The position numbers were made by a program, and so were the translations under genes. A DNA stretch of 64,000 nt. Source: Ascochyta rabiei (taxonomy: Eukaryota > Ascomycota > Dothideomycetes > Pleosporales > Didymellaceae). Shown here in pieces: positions 19,889-32,577 of this stretch. Below the pieces are notes generated by a model, which saw only the letters and a program-made list of their open reading frames with translations, had not been told where the DNA came from and did not search any database. The stretch is from assembly GCF_004011695.2 (NCBI RefSeq), contig NC_082413.1:868001-932000 (forward strand), in the 5' to 3' direction. Numbering within the stretch: the stretch's first letter is position 1; each line of letters opens with the position of its first letter.

Positions 19889-22800
19889 TTACATCACACC
19901 CTCAAAGTCTTCCAGCGACTGCTGCTTCGTCTCACCTGCGCTCTCAAAGATAGGCTGACTGGCCTTTTGCTGCAGGTCCTCCAGCGCCTGCCCGACTTCC
20001 TTCAGGACTTCATGGGCCACCGGGATCCACTCTTCGAACGTGACGATCTCGATACCCAGCTTCTTGCCACCCTCTTTGACGAAAGCCTGGCACTTCCACT
20101 CCCTCAATGGTTCGGCGTGTGGATACAGCGTCTCAAACTTAGCATCAACTCCATTCCCAAACGGCAGCTCCTCAACCCAAGCAGGCGCCTGATGTACCAC
20201 GGTATCAAACCAGGTCACCTCGTTAGCATCCCAGTCCGTGCAGTTCTCTACAATCTCGGCTAAGCCCATACTCTCGAAGCCTGCGGATTCGATATGCTGC
20301 GCTTGAACAAAGTTGAGAAGGTCGAGATGTGTCCACCCAGCCTTGAAAGGAACGCGGAAGGGGATGTACTGCCATGTAGGTCCGAAGATGCGATCAGCGC
20401 TGGGAGCGCCGAGATTGCGGCCTGTGACTACTTCGCCAAAGACGACATCCTTGACGTTGAGGCGGTTGGCGAGGACGAGGGACCAGGCGGCGGTGGGGAG
20501 GGAGCCGATAGTTATGTCCTTGGGACGTGAGGAAATGTCGAATTCAAGATAGATGTCTGCCATTTTCTTGTCTTGGAGAGGAATCTGTGGCTTGAGAACG
20601 GACATCTGGGAGCCAGCGAGAAGCTGTTGCCAGTAGGGGATGCTCTTGGGAATGCTATTCAGGACGACGTGGTTTACATGCTTGGTGAAAGGTACGGTTT
20701 CGAAGACGTCCGTGCCAGCGTAAAGAGCAGAGAGTTGATCGAAGAGAAGCGGGAGGCAAATCTCGTCGTACTGGGCGTGCGAAATGCGGAACGCAAGGGT
20801 AGAGGCGCCAGTAGAGGAGGATCTGAATAGTGTGAAGCCAATGAAGGACGAACCATGTGGCTTCGGAGCTTGGATATCTTCCTTCACATAGCCGTGCGCG
20901 AAAGTGTTGATGTCCTCGCCTTCAGGAACCGCCACTTCGCTGTACGGAACTTTGAGGCTGCGGATTACAAGACCCAACGTCTTACCGCCATCAACAACGA
21001 AAACAGTGCGCAGGACCTCGTTACGAGCGACAAGCTCCTGACAGGCGGACGCAAGCTTGTTCGAGTCGATGGCTGTAGTAAACTTGATAAGTTCGTAGCG
21101 CAGCGAATAGCGCGGCAGATCTACTGTGCCTTCGACGGCAAGCTGCTGTAGAGGCCGTGTAGGATAAATGTCGACAATATCCCATTCCGGGTTCTCAAGG
21201 TAGGACACCATGCGATCTGCACTGAACAAGCCCGCATCAGCTCCTAGAGCAGCGAATGGGGCATCGACGTTCGCTTCCGGCTCGCCCGAGGAAACCTCCT
21301 CAGCCTGGGAAGCCAGCTCGGACAACGACTTGCTCTGGAAGACTTGTGCCACGCTGATGCTGAGCCCTTGTGAGCGTATATCAGACACAAGACGCATGGC
21401 GCCGATCGAGTCACCACCAAGCTCGAAGAAACTGTCATTGGGGGAGATCTCGCCCTTGGACATGCCCAAGATGCGAGCCAGCACATCCAGTAACTTATCC
21501 TCCTTTTCGTTACCGATACTCGAAGCAAGTTCTGACAAGGACTTGCTCTGGAAGATCTGGGCAACCGATATGGCCAAGCCCTGCATTCTTGCTTCAGACA
21601 CGAGCCTCATGGCGCCGATAGAGTCACCACCCAGTTCAAAGAAGCTGTCGTTGGGGCTAATGTCTGTCTCTGGCATACCGAGGATACGGCTCAGAAGGCC
21701 ACGAAGCTTCTCCTCGTTCGCGGAGAGTTCCTTAGCCTGGCCGTCCTCCGTGACTTGTGCTGGCAGCATGTCCACACCACTGTCAACCATGACATCCGTC
21801 GGCCTCAACTTCAATGCATCCTGCAGCTCTTCTGGATCCAGGATAGCCACATCGCCGAGCTTGCTCTCGGGGTTTCCAAGGAAAGCGGTAACGATACGGT
21901 CTAGCACAACAAGCACCCTTTCCATAGCTGCCGAGGCGATGCAGTTGGAGTCGAAGCTAGCCATGATCAAGAAGCCGTTCTCGTCGAGCGTGCAAACAAG
22001 CATGAGTGCGTAGGTATTGAACTTCAATGCTTCTCTTGCAGCTTCGGCATCATCAGCAGGCAGGAATGCATCGCCCGGCGCGTTTTCTAATGTTCTTCCT
22101 TCATTCCCGTTCTCATCTTCCTTCGGGTGGAGAACAAGACCAGTGCGCAACTCACAAGCGTGACGTGCGTCTTTGCTCAGCCGACGGATGTTCTGCAGAC
22201 CGAGATGCTCGTGAGGGATCTGTTGGATAGTCTGGGTGTGCACTTGCTGCAGGAACTCGGAGATGGGGCGGTCAAGATTCAGACGCACACGCACTGGAAT
22301 GGTGGTGATCATGGGGCCCTCGATCTGTTCAATAGCTTGGACAGGTGCGGAACGACCTGTGAGGGTTTCGCCAAAGACGATGTCGGAATGACCCATGTAC
22401 AGTGAGGATGTCAGGGCCCATGCACCGCGGATGATGGTTGCGAGGGTTAGCTTTGAATGGGCCGATGTTGGCACTGTCACATAGTGCTCGAGCAAAGAGT
22501 TGGCTCGTGTGATGTATCCTTTGTGTGGCAGGGGGGGGAACTGATGTGGGCTTGCGCCATTCAGACGCTCCCTCCAATAGTCGTTAGCGACAGTAGGATC
22601 GAGACTGGTCAGATACTTGATGAAGTTCTTGAAAGACGCTGGACGGGATGTATCGAGGCCAACGAAAGCACGATTGATGCGATCGAAGACAAGCGGCATG
22701 GACCAGCCGTCGTACACCGCGTGGTGCATGGTGATGATGAAATGGGCTTTATCGCTGCTTCCATCGTGGACGACACCGTATCGGAAAAGTGCTTTTCCAA

Positions 22801-25797
22801 GGTCCATAGTCTCTTCTCGATCAAGTTCGAGATACTTCGCAAGATCTGAGCCATGGTCACGCATAAGCTGGCCGTCTTTGAGAACAACCTGGAACAGGCC
22901 ACGACCGGGGACGTTCACGATGCGAGTGCGTAGGATTGGAGAGCCTTCAACGGCCTTGTCAAAAGCGTTTTTCAGACGATATGCCATATCGACAGGGAGT
23001 TCGGCGACACGCTGGGCAACGTAGGCATCGAGGAACTTGGCAGAGAGAGCCATTAAGCCTTCTTGTAGAGGTGTGCAGGGGTACACATCTTCGACCAGCG
23101 AAGCATTCAGACCACACAGCTCAGCACTTTCAACTTTAGACTTGTCGGCATCCCAGTCCTTTCCGATCATTGAAAAGGGAACGACCTCGCTCGTGTCTTC
23201 CTCGAACAGAGGTCTGGCTTTGGCAGCCATACCGGACAAGGTCGGGTTCAGCATGATATCCGGAACCGTCAGGATAAGGCCTTCTTCCCTTGCCGCGGGC
23301 ACGAGCCTCATGGCCCTTAGAGAGTCACCGCCCATACTAAAGAAGTTGTCGTTAGCGCCGAAGTCCGCGTCGCCGCCTAGAATTTTCGCCCAGATAAGAA
23401 TCAACTTGAGCTCCGTCTCAGTGGTGGGTTCTTTCTTCTCGGAAAGAAGAGCGTTGAAGCGTCGGAGATCCTGACGAGTGACTGAATTGCCAATCTCGCG
23501 CAGCCTCTTCCTGTCCGTTTTGCATGAGACAAGTAGGGGCATCTTCCAGAGCGGGATGTAAGCGCTCGGGACCATGTACCCCGGAAGATCGTTAAAGAGA
23601 TGCTTTGTCATCCCCTGAAGAGCAGCCTGGAACTTATTGGAAAAGCTACCAAACACTTGTCCATCGAGATGGCGCATACCGCTCTTTCTCTGTTCGACCA
23701 GAAACGCAACCAGTGTTTGCTCTCCAGTGCCACCAGGCTTGATGACTTCAACAGCCAGTTGCGTATCTGCAGATAAGTGCTTCTGCATGTTGTACTCGAT
23801 CTCTGCGAGCTCGATACGTTGTCCACGGAGCTTGACTTGCTGATCCTGACGACCGACGAAAATCACTTCACCATGACCATCTGGGTCGTAACGAACGAGA
23901 TCACCGGTCTTGTAAAGCCTGCCCTGTCTACCAGGGAACGACTTACTCCCCTTGGTCAGGAATTTGGGGTTTTCAATGAAAACCTCCTGAGTCTTTGCCG
24001 GGTTGTTCAGGTAGCCCATGCCAACAATGGGGCCTTCTATCAGCAGCTCACCAGCTGCACCGACTGGAACGAGCTTGTTATGATCCTCCGGATCAGCAAG
24101 CCATATTGCAGCACCTGTACCGGTACCCATAGTAATGTATGGCTTAGATGCAACGTTACCGTTGATCGTAGCGCCGACTGTGCACTCGGAGGGTCCGTAG
24201 GCGTTCACAATCCTAGTCCTTTGGCCCCATGAAGCGGCATCACTTGCTGAGGTACCCTCACCCCCAAGTGCGATTGAGTCTAGGTGATCCAGGATATCCA
24301 CATCCAATGTGCGAGCGACCGAGGGTGTCATACCAGCTAAGGTAACCCGCATATCTCGCATTGCACCGCTGAGGTCGTTCATTCGGCGTTCATCAGAGGG
24401 CGTGCAGAGTGTACCGCCGTGTGCAGTCGTGCAAAGCATAGAGTCGATGCAAACGTCGAAAGCATAACTGGCAAAATCGAGCACTCGAGAGTGCTGTCGG
24501 TAGCCTACGGCAGATGCTCGTGGTATCGCACCGGACGTGTACTGACCGTGCGAGATCAGGCAACCCTTGGGCAAGCCCGTGCTACCACTTGTGAATTGGA
24601 TGTAGAGACGAGCTGACGGAGACACTTTCGGCAAAGTCGTTTTTGGCTGCTGTTCGGCGTATGGGCCATACACCTTCTCGAACTTGGATGCAGAAACCGG
24701 GACGATGGTGGCTGAAGGTGCAACTCGCGCAGCAAGCGAAGATTGGGTTTTCGACGCGATGAAGGTAGTAGCATTGACCTGCTGGACGACCGTTCGCAGG
24801 CGGCCTTCTGGCTGTGCCGGATCTAGTAGTGCGAAGCACGCACCTGACTTCATGATCGCTAGCACAGCGACGATTGTCCATCGACATTTCTCGAAAAGAA
24901 CTGGGATGATCTGGTTCGGCGAGTCGTCGAGAGACCGCAAGATTTGTGCCAAATGCGTGGAGTAATCTTGAACTTGCTTGTAGGTCAAACTCCCATCCCA
25001 CGCTTCGATTGCATTCTTCTCAGGTTGCTTCTCGGCTTGCTCTGCGATAAGTTCGTGCATGCAAGTCTGCAGATCAGGAGGTAAAGGTGAGTTCCAGTTC
25101 CAGATCTCATCGAGCTCAGACTCGGAGATGGTGAGGAAGTCTGAAATTGGGGTATCAGGTCTTCGTGAAAGGGTATCAATGATAAAAGAAAAATAATGCA
25201 GTTCAGACACAGCCTGGTGTCGTGACATTGGTGGTAGCCATTGTGAGGTCGCTTGTCTCGAACTCTTTCCAAGGTCGATCGAGACCTCAAAAGTCCACTG
25301 CGCATTCATCAGTAACTGAGCAAAAATCAATGGACTGTGTTCCATACTTCATCTTTTGTGCCATCGTTCAGGAAAATGGTAGCTCCGTCCAAACAGGCAT
25401 CTTTCAGCCTCAGATCGTGGATCTTTGCAGCTAGGGTCGCGGCACTGCTGTGCTTTAGCAAGTCCAGGTCGTTGGTTGGTATACATTGGCGCTTATCTGA
25501 GCCAGCGCCTTTAATTCCCCATGAGAATCGGTGGAAGACATCTCGTTGGTATCTTTGTACTAGAACAGTCCATGCCGTAAGAAGAGCGTCAAGCACTGCA
25601 TTCGGTGACTGTTCCTGAAGAATTGTCACATCCACCTCGTTGGTTTTGGTGGAATGGCCATTCATCTGAGTGTGTCCGTTGGCGTATGAACCATTCTCAT
25701 CTACGTCCAAGGTGCCATTGCTGTTGATCTTGATATCAGGTTTCTCTTGCGATACCCCACCATACCGCAGGGTGTGGTCACCATCCGACAGATGCAT
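19889..25797 (-). CDS. siderophore nonribosomal peptide synthetase (SidD/NPS6-like)
   Basis: Two exons, 25797-25348 and 25297-19889, giving 1952 aa. The 50-nt intron starts GTATGG, ends GCGCAG and keeps phase 0. Domain order by motif: a partial condensation-like N-terminus (to about 215); adenylation about 230-760 (FTSGSTGLPKG at 385-395, NAYGPSE, YKTGDLVRYDPDG, KTDRKRL near 743); thiolation T1 (MGGDS, Ser 809); condensation C1 with an intact HHAVYDG (about 1008-1014); two adjacent thiolation domains (LGGDS, Ser 1376 and Ser 1447); terminal condensation C2 with SHAQYDE in place of HHxxxDG. A single A domain followed by T-C-T-T-C fits an iterative hydroxamate siderophore synthetase. Gene partners (SidF, SidI, ABC) point to the extracellular fusarinine/coprogen type. 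It is probably repressed by iron through four ATCWGATAA sites upstream. A SidC-type origin is the main alternative. Confidence 0.85.
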
Positions 25798-27385
25798 CTT
25801 TCAGAACACAAGGAATAGGAGTCCTTCTTCTGGTCGTTGGTGTGATAGATCGTGTGGCAAGAAGATGGAGGGATGCGGGTCCTCTTGCGTCTGAGGGATT
25901 GTCCTAAACACTCCTCCGTATAGGAGGCCAAGCTTCACTGCGAGTTGGAGTGACCGAGCACTCCACCATAGCTCCCGTTCCTATGAGAGAAAAAGCTAGC
26001 CCTCCACACCTTAGACCAGGATGTAAGTCCGGTACACACGCAGCACGGCCAAGCTGTCTTGTTAGGACACCAGCCGTCCGCGTCATCTTCGTCTCCGTCA
26101 ACGTGGACCCAGGATCTGTCTGGCTACGCCCTCTCGTGCCAGGCATGTCGTTTTTCTGACGTAAATGTTTAAGGTCAACGGATTGCATTCAATCAAGCTA
26201 GTTCAGTACCCCTGTTTAGCTGTAAGAAAAAAGCACGTTGTCTGGTGTGCCTTGACCCCATATTTAGCGGATCAGATAAACTTGGATTGGAGGCTTGTGT
26301 TTAGCTGCATCTGATAAGTTTATTTGAAACCATAATGATCATAGTGCAAGGAACGGAGCTGCCTATTGGGGCCACAGCAAAATGCGTGTCATGCAGCGTG
26401 ACATCGGCGGGCTGCAGATCCTATTCCATCTGATAACGGCCAAAGCTCGGAGGAGTCAGATCAGCTAATGAGGAGTTTCGGGCACGATCGATCTCTGTCC
26501 GATCGACATCGAATGCACCTCTTTGGGACCTGCTGCATCGCGTCGAGGCGTGCTCGACCTAGAAGAAGGGCCGACGAAGTGGTGCTGTGCTGTATGCAAG
26601 CCATCTGCGTGCAATACCTATGCGCCAATTGTGGATTCCAACGAATGTGTTTGCGCATGTGGTAAAATGATTTTTGAGATGTAGAATACACCCCCCTGCA
26701 ACCGTTGCACCCGTGCAGGCCACTGTTGCGACGGGAAATACCTTCGCTTGCAGCGGATCTGATAACCTTAGCTTCACATGCCAGGACGAGGCACAGTTAC
26801 GGAAGAGGCGTTCATCGAGCAGGTCTCAATGTCTGTAGCGTAATTTTTAACTGTAGCAGATGATTAAAATGTGAGATGTGTGGGTCTGGCGCGCTAGTCC
26901 AGAGGAATCTTGATGACCTCTCGGAGTCTGCTCCACATCAATCCTGCTCTCTAATTTGGTGTTGACGAATACCAAGGATCTGAATGTCCAGTCGACCTCT
27001 CAGCTCCTATCTTCGACTTGGAGTAGCTTGGCACCTCTTAGACTTCTTGGTTCGACACACTGCTGGAGGAAGGTAAACGCTCTTAATTCTGGACAGTCCC
27101 GTACCTCATCTTGAAGCTGTCATCGCCTGTTCGCACTTGAGTCAACATCACCTGACAGCCAGCGCCAAGCAGTCATCCTGCAGTACTTCTTATAAACTCC
27201 AGACCCGAGCTTCCTAGTACGGAGTAGTGGGGGCTGGACCTCGTACCATCTTCCATTTGAGGCTTCGACCTGCGCGTGTGCAGCCTTGACTTAAGCCGAG
27301 AAACATGTCAGTACCCGTGAACTTACTCTGACTGATTCTTGTCGCCTACCAAACTTACACCGGCAATTAGTTTGATCTGTGCACT
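25798..27385. other. divergent promoter region of NRPS and GNAT genes
   Basis: About 1.6 kb between the divergent NRPS (minus) and GNAT (plus) starts. It contains four ATCWGATAA sites, annotated separately. No further gene recognised; small frames such as 25904-26188 minus lack domain signals. Confidence 0.65.
26271..26765. promoter_or_regulatory. four iron-GATA (SreA-type) sites, NRPS/GNAT promoter
   Basis: Exact matches to ATCWGATAA, all on the plus strand, at 26271-26279 (W=A), 26309-26317, 26428-26436 and 26757-26765 (W=T). This nonamer is the known binding site of the fungal iron regulators SreA, Sre1 and Fep1-type GATA factors, which repress siderophore genes when iron is plentiful. 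The group sits 470-970 bp upstream of the NRPS start and 620-1115 bp upstream of the GNAT start. It could control both. Confidence 0.8.
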
Positions 27386-28144
27386 ATGGGTTTCGTGGTC
27401 CTGCCTGCTCTGGTTGCAGATGTCAGCGCGGTTTACGACGTGTATTTCGCGGCTTTCAAAGACAACGCCATCACGCGGGCCCTATTCCCATCAGTTACAA
27501 CGGAGGACTTGATAAACCCGGAGTCTGAGTTCCGGTACGGGACCCTGAACTGAGGCTGTTTGCAGGATATCCATCGCTAATTATACCCCAGCAAGGGACA
27601 CACTGCGCACGTATTGCAGTACTGGCAAGACAGTCTTACACAATACACGTTGAAATGTGTTGATTCAGAGAATGGCAAGGTTGTTGGTATGGCGCTATGG
27701 GATGTATACATCACCCCTAGTACCTGGAAGAAGGGTGAAATTGGGTGGTTGCAAGGAAAAGAGAGAGAGCGCGCTGATGCACTGATAGGTCCGCTTTGGG
27801 ACACCAGAGAAAAAATGTGGAACAACGAGCGATACCTGTATTGTCATGTTGTGGCAGTTCACCCAGACTCGCAACGCAGAGGCATCGGCGAGTTATTGGT
27901 CGATTATGGCAAAAAGATCGCACTACAAGCGCATCTACCCATCTACGTAGAAAGTTCGCAAGCCGCAGTTAAGCTGTACGAGAAGTCAGGTTTCCGCTGG
28001 CTGAAGGAACGTCCTGTCCACAAAGGAGTCGACCTTTGGCCTGGAAGGACGGACAATAACCAGGAGAATCACGACGTTCCTCTGTTCGTGTGGATTCCAG
28101 AAGGGGCAGAGAAGCTGTTGCCGGAAGCCGTAAAGCTTGCTTAA
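27386..28144 (+). CDS. GNAT-family N-acetyltransferase
   Basis: Two exons, 27386-27534 and 27592-28144, giving 233 aa. The 57-nt intron has an unusual GTACGG donor; the join gives EFRKGHTAHVLQYWQDS. GNAT core: the beta4-alpha3 acetyl-CoA loop reads HVVAVHPDSQRRGIGELLVD (about 160-180; R-R-G-I-G is the Q/RxxGxG/A motif), followed by IYVESSQAAVKLYEKSGF, the usual motif B. Family members acetylate amines, and fungal members are diverse. Its divergent promoter is shared with the siderophore NRPS and contains iron-GATA sites. A role in tailoring the siderophore, as SidG acetylates fusarinine C in Aspergillus, is therefore possible. That link is inference: no SidG-specific residue was checked. The gene ends 67 bp from the 3' end of the ABC transporter. 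Confidence 0.8.
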
Positions 28145-28211
28145 AATACTGAATGCAATGATATCGCATATCTATTAATGATACTACTCATACCAACACA
28201 ACGACAAGATA

Positions 28212-31200
28212 CTAGTCCAACATTTGATGCAGAGCATTAACACGATAGCTCTCACTCCGCTGAACGAGCTCCTCATGACGGCCTTGATCTACCACTTTAC
28301 CGCCGTCCACCATGAAGATGACATCAGCCCTAGCGATTGTCCGTAGCCGATGAGCGATGGCAATGACCGTAACACCGTGGCCTTTCACAGCGCGCTCGAG
28401 ACCAAGTTCGAGGGCCTTCTCGCTCTCCGCATCAAGAGCACTTGTGCTCTCGTCGAGCAGTAGCAATTTGGGTTTACGAACAAGTGCACGCGCTATCGAC
28501 AGTCGCTGACGCTGTCCGCCTGAAAGCTGCGATCCATTGGCACCACATTCGGTGTCGTAGCCTTGTGGTAGCTCTGCAATAGTTCGGTGGATGTTGGCGA
28601 GCTCGCATGCCTCTTGGATATCGGCATCTGATGGTTCGTGTCCAGGTCTAGCACCAAGCGCGATGTTGAACTTGATGCTGCCCTGGAAAAGAACGTTGTT
28701 CTGGGGTACGTAAGCAATGTCATCCCGGAACGAGGTGCCATGGTGGCGCGAAATGTCGACCCCGTTGATGGAGATGCTGCCCGCGGAAGGTGAATAGAAA
28801 CGCTCAAGCAGCGCAAGAACGGTACTTTTGCCTGCACCGGAAGGCCCGACAAGGGCACAAAACTGGCCAGGTTGAATGGAGAGCGACAGCGAGGTCAGTA
28901 CCGGCACACCAGGACGTGCGGGGTAGGAGAACTGAACATCCTTGAAAACTACGCGAGCACCACCGCCAGGTACAGCAGGGGTAGGCGAGTCAGCGAGCGC
29001 TTCAACATCCCGCTTCTCCTTATCAATGGTATCGAGATTGAGCGACGATCTGCTAGATGCTGTACCTGATGGATCGTTCCCCAGATCCACAACTCCACAA
29101 ATGCGCGAGATAGCGCCCTTGGCTTTGGAGAGCTCAGGGGCAAGGGTAAAAAGCTGACCCCACAACTGTGCCGAGAGCAGCATGGAAATGAGGACTACGA
29201 AGAAGGCAGTTTGGTCGTATCGTCCTTCGATGATGTTCTTGGAACCCCACCAGTAGGCAAAGGCGTAGATGAAGCTCCCACAAGAATTGGCAATCGCTAG
29301 CCAGACGTTAGTTTTGAAGCTCTGCTTCACCATCTCCTTGCGTGGTGCCACAAGAGACCTTCGATAGGTATGGATGATCTCTTCTTCAATCGAGAGAGCA
29401 TGAACAGTACGAATGTTTGCAACAGCTTCGGTCGTGACGCCGATGGATGACGAAAACGCGCCTGCATGCTTGACTGCGAACTTTCCAATGGCGTGAAGTT
29501 GCATATATCCGGCTCCCAGTAACAAGGGAACAATGACCAGGCACACGATGGCGATTCTCCACGCAACAATGTGTGACAGGATGATAGCCGCGATGAAGTT
29601 GACAACGACCGAGAACAAAGTTCCAGCAATAGAGCCACTGAAGCCAGCCAGTGAGTTGCCGTCTTTTGTGATGTACTCTAGGAGCTGATTAGGGTTCCTG
29701 CCTTCGGACTCATGCCATTGCAAGGGTTGTTCTAGAAGAGAGCGCATCGACAAGACACGCACTTTGTAGATGAGGCGCTCTGAGATGAGTCCGAAGGTCG
29801 CCCAGCTTGTGAAGTTGGCAAAGAATGATACACAGGCGACCATGAACCACATGCCCGCGAGCAGCGCTCCTTGAGATCTGATATAGTCTGACGGGTTGCA
29901 AGGCGACATGACGCCCATGACGTTTCCAAACAAAAGTCCGGACGCGGAGTACTGACCACCAACAATCAAAGCGCCCAGGAAGGCCAACAGAAGCAGCAGC
30001 AGGTACGGCCGAACCAGAGGTCCCATAGTCCTCGAAATCGACTTCGCGACTATCTCTCCGTTTGCTCCCTTCAACGGCTCTGGCTTTTCGGCTGGACTTG
30101 AGGGCAGCGCATCTGTATCGTTGACGGCTGACGCTGAATGCTTGTTTTTGATTAGTTCGATTTCATCATCGTCAAGACTTGTTCTTGAGCTTGATGCACC
30201 GTCATCCGTGGGTTTTACGGTTTGCAAGCGTATCATGTCAGCGTACGAGCCATTCAGTGTCAAAAGCTCGTCGTGAGTGCCTTCTTCGATGATATCGCCT
30301 TTCTTCATGACGATAATTTTCGATGCGTTTCGAATGGTAGAGAGACGATGAGCGATAGAGATCACAGTTCTACCCTTGGATGCCTTGTCAATAGCAGCCT
30401 GGATGCGCTGTTCACTGGCAGAGTCGAGTGCTGCAGTAGCTTCGTCGAGGATAAGTATCCTAGGGTCGCGAACGAGAGCACGGGCAAGAGCAACTCGCTG
30501 CTTCTGGCCACCACTTACCAGGCTTCCGCTCGAACCGACAAGCGTAGCAAGACCAAACTCCAAGCGATCGATAAAGACAGCCACATCAGCTAGCCCTGCC
30601 GCGTGCTGCACGAGCCGGAGAATCTCAACTACGTCAGGTCCAGCTTTCTCTACTACCTTTGTAAGATCTTCGCCTTCTCTAACTTCCTTGGTAAGATTGG
30701 CCAGTGCGTTGCTGAGGAGAACAGTTTCTAGGTGGGAGTGAGCTGGCGAGTTGACGAGACCTAGCGCAATGTTTTCCAAGATTGATCGATCAAGAAGAGA
30801 CGGTTCCTGGGGAACAAGGCTGATGAATCCTCTTAGTGATTTTATGTTGATGTCCTTGATGTTGCGGTTGTCAAGAAGAACATCCCCAGCCAATGGGTCG
30901 TAGAAGCGGCTGATGAGACTGGCAATCGTCGATTTACCACTGCCAGACAACCCGACAATTGCAGTAAGCTTACCAGCCTCGCAGTTGATTGAGATGCCGT
31001 TCAATACAGGATGGTCGGGTCTAGAAGGATATGTGAATTCGACATTACGGAACGTGAGTTTGCCGTCTACCACAGAAGGCTTTTCAGCAGATGTCGAAGT
31101 GTTGTCAATCGTAGGTTGCGTTTCGATATCCTTGCGAAGACGGTCGAAAGCGCTAATAGCACCAGTAAATAGAGGAAGCATAGGTGCAATCTGGCTCAAA

Positions 31201-32196
31201 ACAATGGCGCCTAGGTCGGTCAGTGAGAGGCTCGAGGTATTGGAAAATGTACTAACCATCGAGAAGGATGAAAGTCACTGTGTAGATCTCTCCAATCGTG
31301 TCGTTGCCCCTGCCGTCGACAGTATCCGCGATTCTCTTGCTACCCTGCCAGTAACCAAGTGCACTGGATGAGTAAGCGATAAAGTAGAGCAATCCAGCCA
31401 TTACAGCTGCAGCTACAGCCTTCCGGATACCGGCATGACGAGCATTTCCTAGATGGTCTCGGAACTTCTTCTCAAGCCTCTCATTAGCGCCAAGTGCGTG
31501 AACAAGACCAATGTTGCTCAATGCCTCGGAAGCAAGGGCACTGGCGGATCCAAAGTATCCTCCAACACTGACTGTGTATTTGCCCACGTAATGGCCGCCG
31601 ACGACTGCCATGAGAAGGAACGCCGGGATCAAGGAAACGAGCATCCCTGTGAGCTCGGCGTTCTTGATGAAACCAACGATGTATGCTGTTACACAGAACG
31701 AGAGACAAGTCAGAGCAACACCGACCTTCTCGCCCGTACCACCCTCGATCGCCGAGATGTCGCCATTGAGACGGGAAGACACTTCCCCAGACTGGAGATT
31801 GTCGAAGAAGGCAAGATCTTGTCGTAAGAGGTTCCTCAGGTACCGGTCTCGAATGCGTTGCGCTAGCCGTTGTGATGCTATATTCCAGCAGACAAGATGA
31901 ATATAAATACAAGCGAAGCTTGCAATGCCGATATATACAAGAAGGAGAACCTTTTGATCGATAGACGACTGGTCCCCAGCACCGCCTGCACCGGCCTGGT
32001 TGCTGCAGGTTGCATCGTTGATGTCATCAACGAGTTGACCAAAAATAATACCAACAAGTGGGAATGGGACGCCGGCTGCAATCGCAAAGGTAGCTCCAGC
32101 AAAGATGAGGAGCTTGTCAAGCCAGGTAGGGTTTGCGTAGAAGAGGAGCTGAAAGAAGCCAAGATATGGCGCGAAGGATGGCTTCTTGATCGCCAT
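28212..32196 (-). CDS. full-size ABC-B (MDR-type) transporter, siderophore locus
   Basis: Two exons, 32196-31257 and 31210-28212, giving 1312 aa. The 46-nt intron has a perfect CACTGAC branch site, and its removal gives TFILLDGAIVLSQIAP. Architecture TMD1-NBD1-TMD2-NBD2. NBD1 has Walker A GLSGSGKST, signature VSGGQKQ and Walker B ILILDEATAALD. NBD2 has GPSGAGKST, LSGGQRQ and LLLLDESTSALD. Both ATP sites look competent. The linker (about 710-760) is acidic/Ser-rich. In Aspergillus (sitT) and Cochliobolus an ABC-B gene sits next to the SidD/NPS6 synthetase, so export or homeostasis of the siderophore or its precursors at the plasma membrane is the best guess. One ATCAGATAA site lies about 310 bp upstream of its start. 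Substrate and direction are not shown by sequence. Confidence 0.9.
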
Positions 32197-32577
32197 CGTG
32201 CCTGCGATACCAGGTCGAATTCTGGTGATGGAAGCTCACTCGACGTCGCGAAGTGATGAGGTTTTCCAGGAAGACCTGCAGGATGGGTACAAGGGAGCTG
32301 TGCCCCATCCAAGACGCGATGGCCGGGATCGACATAGTGCGTGGATCCTGTGCATAACGTCAAAAGGCATAGCCTCACGTGAAAGCATTGCACAAAGGGA
32401 GGGGTGTTGGGCCCGCCGCGGGTGGCGCTAAATGGTGGAGAGGGCAGACGTGTCGCTCCAAGCGATGCCGGACGGAAATTGAACAAGGTTAATCAGATTG
32501 GGCCAAGGATCAGATAAAAAATTTGCTAAATTATGTAACGATGGCCCCACCCTGCACCTTCCCAATCAAACAGCTGT
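32197..32577. other. ABC transporter promoter region
   Basis: Between the ABC transporter start and the stop of the SidA-like gene, both minus strand. It contains one iron-GATA site. Nothing else recognised. Confidence 0.6.
32509..32517 (+). promoter_or_regulatory. iron-GATA (SreA-type) site, ABC transporter promoter
   Basis: Exact ATCAGATAA, 313 bp upstream of the ABC transporter start codon. It is single, but it is one of the 12 copies confined to the siderophore locus. Confidence 0.65.
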
